A stretch of DNA of 64,000 nt from Pisolithus tinctorius (lineage: Eukaryota; Basidiomycota; Agaricomycetes; Boletales; Pisolithaceae), in NCBI GenBank assembly GCA_024663395.1, contig JANFAH010000003.1, positions 868,001 through 932,000 on the forward strand, given 5' to 3'. The notes under the pieces were generated by a model, which was not told where the DNA came from, made no database searches, and saw only the letters and a list, made by a program, of their open reading frames with translations. Each line of letters opens with the position of its first letter. Position 1 is the first letter of the stretch. A program made the position numbers and the translations under genes. Positions 1 through 11,845 of this stretch are shown piece by piece.

Positions 1-3000
1 TGGTCTTCAGCTGGTTTTGTCTGGAGTGAAATTCCAGCCCGAGGCACGAAAACCGGTGCTTCCACACGGAGTTGGGAGCGTGCGACAATCAGGGGAGACG
101 CTAAGAGAGTTGGTATCTCGTCGAGTCGACTGTAATGAAGTTCCTGGATACGCGATCCCGTCACGAGGCGGCTAGTCTCAAGGCTCGTTGCATGGCCCTT
201 GCAACGAAGATGAACGAGATTCGGTATAGCATGATTCTCATCGTAGGCAACTATTACGTGTAGATAATTGTCGCGTGGTGTTTGTGCATAGCTACAATAG
301 TAGTGAGCTCATCACTGGGATGTGGAGAATGGCGACGATACGCACTGCCGGTAGATGTATGGTGTGGGGCGAGCAGGATCGTTTGATCTCAAATTGTTAA
401 TGATGCTTGAAATCCTCCCTTTCAGGTCGACCCAACGAGGAGGGCAGTTATAAGAAGCTAAAGAGAGTCAGTCGAGTCCAAACTCTTGATAAACTACCTA
501 CCAAGAGACAACATTCTACAGCTGGGTTATTGTTAGTTTCTTCGCGACGGGACGACCGTTGAATTACTCACATCCGTGCGATGAATATACTTCGGTGAAC
601 GGGCGTAACGTTCGTGTGCAACAACCAGAGATGTTCTGCACCTGACGTTAGGGTGTGTAACCATTCGAACGGTGAGAAAATAACCTTCTGTACTGTCAGA
701 CCGTAGCTCTTCCAAGAGGTACTGTATATCGTCCAAGAAGTAATTGATGTTCGTGACATCTTTACGTGCATCGAGTTTGTTGTTCCGGATTAACCAGCTC
801 CGAGGTAGAACGACATCGTGCAGCGAGTCCGCACCGGGGTTATTTTTGAGACGGAGAGTTATCACGAAAGCACTGAACACTTCCTCTATACAGTCACAAA
901 GAACAGACAAGTTCACTTGAATATTAGTGCGAATAGCGTGGCTGCGACGGAGGTCACAAAGCGTAACTCTAAAAGGAGCAGAAATCTTACCGAAGCCCAA
1001 GGATGCCCACAAAAATGCTTGCTTCGGTAGCAGATTGGTTGGACTCAATCATGTCTTGCACAATGTAACGACCTGGATAGCGGAAGAATGCCCTGGGGCG
1101 GTATCGCCGCACGCAATTAGCGTTCTGCAAAGCGTCACTTTCACCAAATACTGAGCTGAGCTTAATCAGCCTTAGTATGTCGGTAAGGAAGTCGGCAGAA
1201 TATCGAGGTTCTAGAGCATAAATAGCATCGCGAACCCAATGTCTCACAACACGGATGCCGTCAGAAGCTCCCTGGATGCTTGACCACTTGAGATCCGCAA
1301 GAGACCCTTGTGCACGGAAAGGTGGAAAGAATGCCTCGTATAAGTGGGCTATCCAGTCGGCGATCTCCCCCTTTACGCTATATCACAAAATGATCAACCC
1401 ACGAACACGCTATAAGCGTAAAGCTACTTACGAATCCTGCTCCCGCATCTCGGGAAATGCGGAATATACAAGTTGCAATATACGCATTTGCTGCAGATGA
1501 ATTCCAACACGCGCATTGTATTGTGTGGAGTCCAGAGAGGAAAGTGAGACATGCTGTTGCTTGCACTTTCCATATTTGCAGGAGCCAATGACACTGTAAA
1601 GGAGGCACTGAGAAAAGATCTTTGCGCTATAGCAAAGTCGAGTCTCGGTATCGACTTGGTGGCGAAGGTAGGAGCGTACGCGATCTTTCAACGCATTGGT
1701 GATTTGCCCGTGAGTGTATGGCGATGCATTTGTTTGCTCATCATTGCTAGTAGACACCGCGCTTGGGGTGGCCAAAATGAAGGAGCCCGCTTGTACATCA
1801 TATTGATCGTCTGAAAGCTGAGTTATTGCAAAGAGCTTTCTGATACCGTGTCCTCCCACGGGATCATTGTGGGAAGCAACGGTATAGAGCAAATGAGAAT
1901 ACGTGTAGAATTTTCGAAGGAAGAGTGTGAAGTCCTCCAACTTCACCAACTCCTCCACCGGAGGTAGGCGCGAAAAAACGTGATTGAGACACCAAAGAGC
2001 TGCAGCGTTGTCTTTCTGCTCGATGAAGGATTCTGCCAACGTTTCCAGCGCTACGCGGTCAGGTTCTTCTGCAGCAGCAGTTTGGAACATCTTGATCTGG
2101 ATGATTGGACGGCGGAAATTTAGTCGATGACTCCGAGCAAGCAGGCGATACTTACTTCATCACGGGCTCGAGGCGACAAAAGGTTCAAGGGAAGCTGATG
2201 ACTGAAGGAGATAAGGGTCTTCGGTATCCCAGCATAGAACTCCTTTGGTGACACTCCGAATGAGCAATGTTTCCACAAACAGTCCAGTAATATGTCCGCT
2301 GCGCGCCTCATGGCATGCTCGTTGGTTTTGTCCTTGAGAAGTACTCCGATTGCGTCCAATGGTTTATCTTCACTCAAATGCAGTTCTGCAGCTTCGACAT
2401 ATTTTCCATGGGACTCGTAGAGAACCACGAGTGCCACATCCAGGCCATAGGTCTCAAGGAAGTCCAGCTCTTCTTCAAAGGAGGAAAAAAGAGACGACGG
2501 TGGTCTACAGAATGTTAAGTTCACATGCATGACAACGACAAGGCCACCTACTTTTCGTCATCCTTGCTACAGTAGTACAACCGACATACTGTGAGTAACT
2601 CGTCTGCACAATCAGGAGATATCTTTTTCGAGTAGGATTCGAGAACATCGACCGTCTTGTCGAATATGCCGGCCTTGCGGTAGTGTTTGGCTGCTAGTTC
2701 GTACACCTCAGCATTCAGGTATGCATCCGCCGCCTTACGGTCGTCGGCCGCACGAACGTAGCACTCCGCAGCTGTATGGTAGTACTGCAGCTTCTGCCTA
2801 CCAGGTGCCTCGCTGCCACATTTGTCAAATGCGTCTGCAGCCTTGGCGAACGCCTGCCGCTGTTCGCTGGCTAGCGCCACCCCCACGGTTGCGCGAGCAA
2901 GCTCTCGGAAATGGTATGCTTCAGTAATCCTCATTTCACGGGGCATTTCGGCACGCCCAAAGCAATGCATCGCTTGCGTGTATCGCTTGTGATGGAATAA

Positions 3001-6000
3001 CAAGCGACCTGATTCTGCCCATTCTTCAGGAGTCGAAGAGACTGCCAGATGCGGAGCATCAGTCCCAGGACTACAGTTCTGGATTTGAGAACGAGACGTC
3101 CAGAATATCTATCATAACCGTCAGCTTCTTGCGTTGACGAATTATTCGAGAGGTATTCCTTACTCTCATAGGCTCGGCCTTGTCAGACTTGTCGACAATC
3201 CACATATTCTTACGTGCTCTTGTAATGCCCACGTATAAGAGTTTCAACTAGAACGAGGCGTTACCTGACGGAATGAACCAACGGAAGTAATTCCATTTAC
3301 ATACCTCACCGCATACCCCTGCATATCTGCTTTCGTCCCTTTCGAAACATGGCGCTTGTAGCCGGCACGGACTGTGGCCGTCAAACCCACTGTCTATGGC
3401 GGCCAGCACCAGGCGCCAGCGAGATAGGTCCACGTTTGAGTCCTCAAAGAAGTTGTAAAGGAGCACCTGGGAATTCCGAAGGTCACCACCTAATGCTGCA
3501 GAAAGGAGACACTGGGTGGATGGACACCTACATCATTGAACTCCAGCCCTTTGCTCTCATAAAGTGTCCTGCCAGTCAACCTTCAGCAAGGTTTAGAAAT
3601 GGAATGGTTAATCGGCCTCACATGATAAGTCCAATATCACCCACTTGCTGTCGGAGCTTTTCCCGAGCCTTTTCATTTCGCACAAGAATGCCTGTAAACC
3701 GTGAAAAATGGTAAATAGTACTGAAAAGATCAACTCACATTGCTGTGCGCCGAATTCAATGTGACTGCCACTTTGTGGGGGGACCTTGTCAGTGGGGAAT
3801 CCTCGACTGAACGAAACAAGTTACATACGAAGTACCGAAGAGGAATTGTTCATAACCGATAGTATCCTTGTCCCATCCCGTAAAGAACACCGGTTTCAAG
3901 CCGTCAACGATGCCATGTTCAGGCTGGAGGGAATCAATGCTGTTCGGCCAGAAGCGAGAAATCAACTCGATCACTGAATGTGCGCAGTTCACTATGCCGC
4001 CATGGGACCGGTAGTTTATCGCAAGCTGGAATGACATCGGTGGAGCAACTCGCCGCTCCCTCACCATGTGTGAGGCTTGGTCCACCTGAATCTCGTGTAG
4101 TTGGTGGATGTTACAGCATTAAGACCACCCACCTCGATACGGTGTAGGAATGCTTTCAAATCATCAAACCTAAACGAACTGCCTGCAGAGATGGTCTGAG
4201 CAGTATCGCCTGCCCAGAACAGGCCTTCCGGATTGCTACATATAAGTCTCAAAACTGCAAACATCTCAACCGTGGTCTCCAATTGTTAGACATGAAAAAC
4301 ATACGAAGAGCATCTATGAGCAGATTGTCCTGTGCTTCGTCTACATAACTGCAGCAGGATTTCCTCATCAGCAACATGCTCACATATATGAAGGATGCAC
4401 AAACAGATAATCTACTTGGCGCCCTTTGAGCGATGTAGCACCTAGTAGAGTCTTGAGAACAGCATGAGTCCTTGTGATGGATCAATAAAGATCACGCTGT
4501 ACTCTTCGACAACCAGAAACAAACCTGTCTGCAATATCATGATGTTGGCGCTGACGTTTCAGCTTGGAGTAGGCTTCAAATAGAGCATAGACAAGCTCTC
4601 TTTGACCGGAGAAAGTCGGGTTTGAGCGTGATGGGAGGCCACAGTAAGTTTTCTTATCCAATATCCCGTCATCGAATCCAAGTGACTTTTCTGAGCCTTT
4701 GATGATGCCTGTTATAAATTAACATTGGGAGGCCACCACCTAGACTGATGGACATACCCACAATCTCCCCAAACACCAACCACGGATCTGAACGCCGCGT
4801 CAGTCATAGAGAATGCAGGTAAACCAACTACTTTACCAAGACCCTTCGTGAGCGGCTGAGGGAAGTGTGGCCAATACGTGTTGGCAAAAGTGTCATAGCT
4901 AACAAAGGAATCAAGGACCTCCGGGTCTTGAGACCGCATGAATAATTTTGCTATACGTTTAGCCTCTGGATGATCGGCCTCCAAGATATCTGCTGCGATC
5001 ATCCTCGCCAACTATAGAGTTGACTATGAGCGGCGAGCTCAGCGAATACGATCAACAATACACACCCGGTCAAACGTTAAGAATAAAGGGAAGTGGTGGT
5101 CCTCGAGTTCACTATATCTCTGTGGAATGCCACTTTGCGCGTCCGGGACATCGTCAGTATCAACCAATTCCAGATCCATGTTTCTTGGCTGCAGTCTTGC
5201 CAGTTCTTCCAGCGTATATCCTGCCAGGGAGAGGGATTCCAGGAGCTTAACGAAATACTCCTCTACCTTGTTTGCGAGGACCGGCGACTTCGTAACGAAT
5301 ATCTGCCTTGGCCGGGGCATGCCAGAGCTTTCAGATTGAAGCTGCCATGCCCTCTGAATCCCCAACATCTTAAACAACATGGTTGTCGTTTTCCTTCGAA
5401 TATTGAGCATTCCATCGATCTCGGTCACAAGAATGGCTCACCCCGTGCCACTTCGACCCAAAACATAACACGATGTAGTACAATCGACGATCTTGCGTTC
5501 CGGTGGACTGTAAAGGCTATTAGATAAGTAAAGCAATCAGAGAAAATGTACCAACGTAAGCTCAAATACATGCTGGACGATCTTCCTCGCAATTATACCT
5601 GTAATAACGTTATCATCTTGGCTGGATCATCAGGAAGGACAGTATTTCTCGAACCATTGATCAGGGCCTACGCAGCACGATTGTGAAATAATAAAGAGGT
5701 GGCAGATCAATTCATGCTCACCTGGGAGAAGGTGATGTATTTTTCAAGGCTACCATGGTGTCAATGAACTACAGTGAACTCATGTGCATCAAGACGTACA
5801 CAAGGAGCGAGTGCAGCTGTAGTCAAACGTCAACAACCGTAGTGAAGGAAGACAGCAAGAAGCTGAGATAGATGGACGCACTTGGTCCATTTCTTTGTCT
5901 CCGAGGACCAACGGTGGAGGCTTGACGACTACATCGTGTACCTCGGGTGGGAATACAGCAGGCAAGTACACCCGATCTCCGGGATGGACGGGTGAGTTTC

Positions 6001-7578
6001 TGTACGTGCATCTGCAACGGTGAGATGAATGAACTTTACTTTCTTTTGTCAGCGTAGAGAAGGTCAAGTTACCGTTGTATATACTCTTTGCCTTTTCCGG
6101 ACAAGTGGTGATTCATTGCATTCCAAATGCGATTGGGCTGAGTGTGAGTGCATATCTCAAATATCCTTATGACTTCACGTAAACCCAATAAGTATGTGTG
6201 CATATAACGGACATGTAAGGACTACCTTGTCGTTCGATCTGAAACCATTTGAGCGCAAGGGATAGGGAAGCGGGTAATTCACTTACTTCACCCTCATGGT
6301 CCGGAACACAATCGATTTGATACTTCATGCCACATCACCACATCAATGACTTTAATAGACACGAGGTGGGAATCCATACCACAAGCTTCAAGTCTTGTTG
6401 CATCTTTGCCTCGAAAATAGGCACGCCGGAGCGGGCTCCATCTAATCTCTTCTGGTTACCGTCTGAAAACCGTCCATGGGAGAGCTCCCTGCGCCAGCGT
6501 CACCGCACAACCACTAAAGGAAGTGATAGAGTACATACTTGATTTTCTTGACTACAATCTTGAACTTTTGTCGGTCGTTTTCGCGGAATTCTGTTAGTTT
6601 CTTCGTCACATCTGTCCCGATCAGAACTCTCCATTCTCCGAAACCGTCAGCATTATCGAAGTACAATGCAGCCTTCATTGGTTGAACCGTTGGGTATGCT
6701 GACGGCTGAGTTTCCACGGCAACAGAGGTGGATGGCTCCACTACAGTTCGAAGACGCTCGCTGGTACTGTGATCAGATAAATGTTGAACGTAGGCGTTCT
6801 TCAGGGGCATCGCAAGTTCAGGGCTTGAGAGTGCACTCAGATAGAACTGTCGAGAAAAGTCAACGGCAAGTCGTGACGGTTTGGAAGGTTACTCACGTCT
6901 AAATCCAATTTTAACTTCTCCGCGATGTCGTTGGCCATTCGTCTCGCTCCTTCATTTGTAGTGGGCACAGGAACCCCAAGTTTGAAAAACAGGGCAGGAT
7001 CAACAGCCGCAGCTGCTTGCTTAACCTTCCGTCGCTGTTTCTTTACTTTCTGCTTGTAGAACGGGATGTCTTCATCTACTAACTCAGCACGCCCTTCTGT
7101 GATAGAAGTTTCGCTGGCAAAATCCGCGCAGCACAACATGGCCAGGACAGGCAAAACATTGTCCACGTATTGCCTGAACTGGCCAATGTTTTTGGACAGG
7201 TCAGTAGTCAGGAGGTCAGGAGGAATAGAGAACAAAGTATGGGATATCTTGAACAATAGATCCTTGACGAAGGACTGCGGTATGAGCGCTGGTTCCTTCG
7301 GAAAGGCGCTGAAAATACGCTCGACCAGCTTTCTCGAGTTGGGCCAAGCTAGTCAGAATTCATGTGAGCAGGATTTCTACGCGGACGAACATTTGCTTAC
7401 CCGAGATAAGGAAACAAAAGAGGCCCGGGACAGACAATAACTCACGGACGATCTGCGCCACAGCGTCATCCGTGTTGGAAACTACTAACGGCTCGAGGTG
7501 ACGAAGCGCATCAGCAAGCCCAACAGGGTGTGCCAGACGTTCTGCAGAGAACAAAGAAAGATCTACAACGGGTACCAT
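1..7578 (-). CDS. TRANK1-like UvrD/SF1 helicase with TPR-like tail (partial, multi-exon)
   Basis: Large intron-rich gene reading right to left and leaving the window at base 1. The start at 7578 (MVPVVDLSLF) opens exon 1 (7401-7578), joined by a GT-AG intron to an exon beginning at 7348. SF1 helicase motifs appear in order. Walker A GRSGTGKTTT is split by a 48-nt intron (5394-5441). Walker B is YVDEAQDN (about 4.34 kb). A GDTAQTIS block follows at 4.20 kb, NYRSHGG at 4.0 kb, and motif VI YVGITRARKN at about 3.2 kb. Downstream (3.0-0.5 kb) is a helical, TPR-like region with alternating A/Y/L positions. Basidiomycetes carry many genes of this TRANK1/UvrD type; their cellular role is not established, and an ATP-driven nucleic-acid role is inferred. 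No in-frame stop was found in the exons I followed, so it looks intact. Exon borders between 0.5 and 2.1 kb are uncertain. Confidence 0.8.
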
Positions 7579-7984
7579 GGTGAGTACGGAGTAGTCAACA
7601 GCTCGCTGGTAGCACTAGCCGATCAAGGGGCAGATGGTAGCCCGCCGTTGAAAGGGACTATGTAATATATAGCCCCACAAAGCTGACATGGCCTTCACCT
7701 CGTGTACTGATATGAATGAAGTCCAATTCAGCACTGCGCAGGCTAATTACCTGATATGGGTCTTCGAAGCTGTGCTCGATTGTAACCCACAACCCTATTG
7801 CTTCTTGACTCCACTCCGTGTGGCACCCCGACCAGGACCCCGAAAAACCCTAGACCTCATTGCACCAGCAGCAACAGCAGTATGGAAAGCCGGACAATCA
7901 TGCTTGAATAAGGAATGTCCAATGCCGAAATGCCCAACTCAAAATGGAAATGGCCGACAGCGAACCTTGATAACTCCAAGTATT
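7579..7984. other. Intergenic spacer upstream of the helicase gene
   Basis: This is the 5' flank of the minus-strand helicase gene and would hold its promoter. A 104-codon open frame on the plus strand (7688-8002) has no recognisable motif and runs into the minisatellite, so it is not called as a gene. No clear TATA box was seen. Confidence 0.4.
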
Positions 7985-8200
7985 TTTTTGCCATCATCAT
8001 AATCAAAATAAAAAATAAAAAACATGTTTGTCAAAGTAGTTTTTTTTTGCCATCGTCGTAATGAAAAAAGAAAAAGTGTGTTTGTCAAAGTACTTTTTTT
8101 TGGCCATTGTCATATTGAAAAAAGAAGAAACATGATTGTCAAAGTACTTTTTTTTTCTGCCATCATCAAATTGAAAAAAAAACTCATCAAACTAGTGACA
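7985..8200. repeat. AT-rich minisatellite, about four copies of a 55-60 bp unit
   Basis: Each unit has a T run, then GCCATCRTC, then an A-rich stretch, then TGTTTGTCAAAGTA. The copies are imperfect and the last one is truncated. Its right end abuts repeat R1. Confidence 0.75.
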
Positions 8201-8203
8201 GCA

Positions 8204-8669
8204 TTTGACCATCCATGAAGTGTCTGAGAGGCTCTGAATAACTGGAAAGTATCTTAGGGGCTAAAACAACAAAAGCATTCACATTTTTGATATATTTGAC
8301 ATGGGCACTTAAAAAATGAATCCCCTTGGAGGATGCTCTTTACCTACAACATATCAACAGATCATGATGTGGGGTGGAAACCTTGAGGTGTTGTGCCATG
8401 ATCTCTTCCTGCTGGTATTTAGGGGTTTCATCAAGTTCTAGGCTGTATACTGCTATTCTGACTATCTAGGCAGAACTGTAATACTGATTGGCAGTCACCA
8501 CAACATTCCCAAGTGCATACATTCAGGGGAGAGCACTAGGGAACTGAAACAATCCTCCAGAGAGTGTGGGAAAAGGTGCAAAAAATTGCAGAGACTTTCA
8601 AAACATATCAAAAAGATGAAATAGCACACCCCACACAATGTGTGATACCCAATGGATAGTAGTACTGAG
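8204..8669 (+). repeat. Repeat R1, copy A
   Basis: A 466-bp sequence starting TTTGACCATCCATGAAG and ending GTACTGAG. It recurs almost unchanged in reverse complement at 21013-21464. The shared block stops abruptly at GTACTGAG in both copies, where the flanks become unrelated. It has no coding potential and its class is unknown. Confidence 0.85.
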
Positions 8670-9013
8670 TTACCTTGCTTGCAAGGTTTCTACCGGGGTC
8701 ATAAATGCGTGGGAGCCAACTCACCACGGAAATTTTTTCCAATTTCGGACAGCCGTGTGAAGATTGAGGGTCAAACGCACAACTGCATCACCGCCTCGGG
8801 TCCAATACCGACAAAATTTCATAAGCGTCCGACGCGGTGTCCGTCCAACGTACAACTGCGAGAGTTCAACAGCAAAGTTTATTGTATAGTATTTGATAGG
8901 AAACGTTATTGTGGTGTTATATCTTAGTCGTCCGAGGTACAAATGCGAAAGCTGGATAGAAAAGTCCACAGAACTAGACCCAGGCAAAGTCCATAGAGGG
9001 GTTCGTGGTAAAT

Positions 9014-11713
9014 CTAGCGCATGGTGTCATAAACAGCGCGCGTCGCTGAGATCTCCTGCCACCACCGCCTTGTGCGTAAATCTAGTCCATCTAGCCGATC
9101 ATCTTCTGCCAAGAGTTCGGGAGAATGAGTGGCCTGGAATACTTTGTCGTCGAAATCACGTAACAATCGGATAGTATCCCGACCGGAGCTTCTAGACAGT
9201 GCGACGTAAAGATTGAACAAATTGAGACCACCAGTGGGGGGTGTAGCGATATCAACAAGTACGCATGCGATGGTCTGCCCTTGCGCACGATAATCTGTAA
9301 ATGCATACGCAGCGGTCATCGGATACTGACGACGTTTGACGACACGCGTGACCGCGTGGCCCTCAGGTCCATTACATTTGATTCGAATGTTTTTTTCTAG
9401 TGGCTCGACGGGTATCACTGCATGATCCAGTCCAGGCAGTTTCGATGTGCGAGTACGGTCCAGTTTGACCAGAATGTATAAAGGGGGACGTGTCAGTTCT
9501 ACGACAGGTCCATTGCTGTGAAGGATCGGTTCATCAGGATGGAGGATAATATGGACTATGGTACCGCGTGCGCCGTTGGTGATGTCAAGGTCTGTCTGTA
9601 CATTTTGTGTGACCATTACCTTCATACCGACTGAGATATCCACCTTGTCAGGTAGATCACTTTTCCGTCGCCGGCTCTGATCGCCATTGCCGCTTCATCG
9701 GGTGGCAAGAGCATATCGTTCAAGCAGCGTCAGAGGTTGGCCTTTGATGGTATCTGTGGCCGTAGTCCTGAATACGTAGCTGTCTTTTTCGTGGGCGTGA
9801 TTGAGTACCGCAATCTCATTCCAAAGTTGTCGAACGGCGTGACGGGGCGTAACGAGAGATGCATCGCACCATGGAGTTGTTGAGAAATCAGTCGGCATAC
9901 AGGCGGGATTGGTGAGTACGAGAGATCGCAACATTTCCATGTGATGTGCCTGAACTCGCCCGTAGCGCAGGTGTTGTAGAAAGTCATGCCAGACAGGATC
10001 TGTCACCTGCATCTGCTCTCGAAGGACGACAACTGTTTCAAATTCTTCATATATCGCACGCCCGAGCTCGGGAAGAGTACGATCGCGTTGGTTTGTGGTA
10101 GGGTAATACAGCGCTTCTGTGGGACCGACTGCAACAGGTGGGAATTGATGGAAATCGCCACACATTATTACGCTGATGCCACCGAATGAATGATCACTGG
10201 CGCGCTGGCCGGTCACCATTTTGCCTATACCAATGTTGCGTGATAACTGTGCCAGGAACGTTTTGCCTAGCATCGACATCTCGTCCACGATGAGATACTG
10301 GTATGTCTTCCAGAAATCTTGTAACTTCGCCTTCGTCTGAGGACTCAAAAGGTCGGATCTAGAACGTGACATCATGCCAATGGTGTGCGTCGTTTTTCCG
10401 TCAATGAGAGAGGCAGCAACACCGGTATATGCTGTCTTTAGCAGGATGTGACGCACCCCTCGATGCGCGAAGTACTGGGTGATAGATTGAATAACTTTCG
10501 ACTTCCCTGTACCGCCTTCCCCATGAATGAGCATGCGTAGAGGTGGAGGATCACGTCCACACAACCACTGGTCAACATGCCAAGTGACTATGTCATACGC
10601 ACGACGTTGGTCTGCTTTGAGCATCGATGGGTCCAATGCAGCTATCGCAGTCTCCGCTATTTCTGTGCTGTCCGCGGGTGTCTGGATTTCTGGTAGGTCG
10701 TGTTGGTGCAACGGGACGACACTGGGAGGGATATCAGATGGGGTTGGCAAAGAAGAGGCGGGATCTATGATCGTGTTCTGTAACTGAACATCCCGCGCCA
10801 TGAGATCGTTCCATGTCAACAAATTCTGCAGGTCTTCTTCACCTGCGTGAGATACCCCGGACATTGACGCTTCTGCTGTGTCGATGTCGCGAAAGCTCCC
10901 AGCATCCATCCATGTCGGCTTGACATCATCAGGAAAGACTTTTGCGATCATCGCGGCTTGTACAGCCAGACGTCCATGTAGTTCTTCCTGCCACGGGGTT
11001 TGCCCTGCGATAATAGCAGCTAATCCTTGTTCGGTCAGCAACTGCTCGCCCTCGGTGTGTGTGAAAGCCCCGTCCTCCTCTAAAGGTTCCTCATTGTATA
11101 AATTTTCGCCGAGATCCTGGGGAGAGTGTTGGGCGTACAGCGCCTGTTGCTCCTGCGCCGATTTCTCACAGCGGTGAAAATATTGCACTCCAGAGATTAT
11201 GTGGTGTATTCGGGTGGGCGCCGATGCCAGGAACGTGTTCAGAGCAACTTGCCATGTCTCGTGAGATTTCTTGAGGTCGGTGCGGAGGTCCCGCCATGGT
11301 TTTAGTAGCATAAGCATCGACGCACAGTAAAACGCGTGACAATCAGGATCATCCTGCGTAGGGAAGTAGCGTCCAATGAAGTTCGGGAGAGTGTGATGTC
11401 CGTCTGGTCGAACAACGCGTTCCTTCTGTCCGAATCTCGGATGCATCGCTTGGTATTGTATACGAGCGTGACGTGGACGGCCACGTTGTCGCACATGTCC
11501 AGGCGCTGCGGCTTCGGGACTTGACACGGTATCTGCGCTCTTGTGCGATCCCCTTTTGCACTCGTAGGTGTCCGTAAAGAACTGCAGCACATTCATGTGA
11601 TCGAGGTTGTCACCGCGGTAGATATAGTCTGTAACCTGACATTTTGGATACAGAAATCCCTGGGCATCGGCATCGAGGGTAACGACATCTCCAGGATCGT
11701 CCTGTTGGACATC
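9014..11713 (-). pseudogene. Helitron transposase, Pif1-like helicase part (one in-frame stop)
   Basis: SF1B (Pif1/RecD2) helicase domain of the Helitron. Walker A is GEGGTGKSKV (about 10.5 kb) and Walker B is VDEMSML (about 10.27 kb), followed by MCGDFHQFPPV. The C-terminal motifs are DYRAQGQT and LYVALSRS (about 9.2-9.3 kb). One TGA at 9695-9697 breaks an otherwise continuous frame between ALATR and the next exon-like stretch; both sides are in the same frame. Upstream, two TGA and one TAA codons lie in this frame at 11.71-11.85 kb, where an intron could remove them. In the family the helicase unwinds DNA from the Rep nick. As it stands the copy is probably not autonomous. Confidence 0.7.
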
Positions 11714-11845
11714 TCAGTGAGGTGCTGCCCCGTTCTCGATGACAATGGAAGATCCTACCTCGACGGTATGTTGCCCTTGCTCAGGGATTGTGGCACCTGC
11801 CTCGGCATTTGCTTGCCTCTCACTGATATGTCAACGCCCCTGGAG

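Noticed and set aside
7688..8218. Plus-strand frames of 104 and 64 codons
   Set aside because: The second is a minisatellite translation and the first has no motif or splice context.
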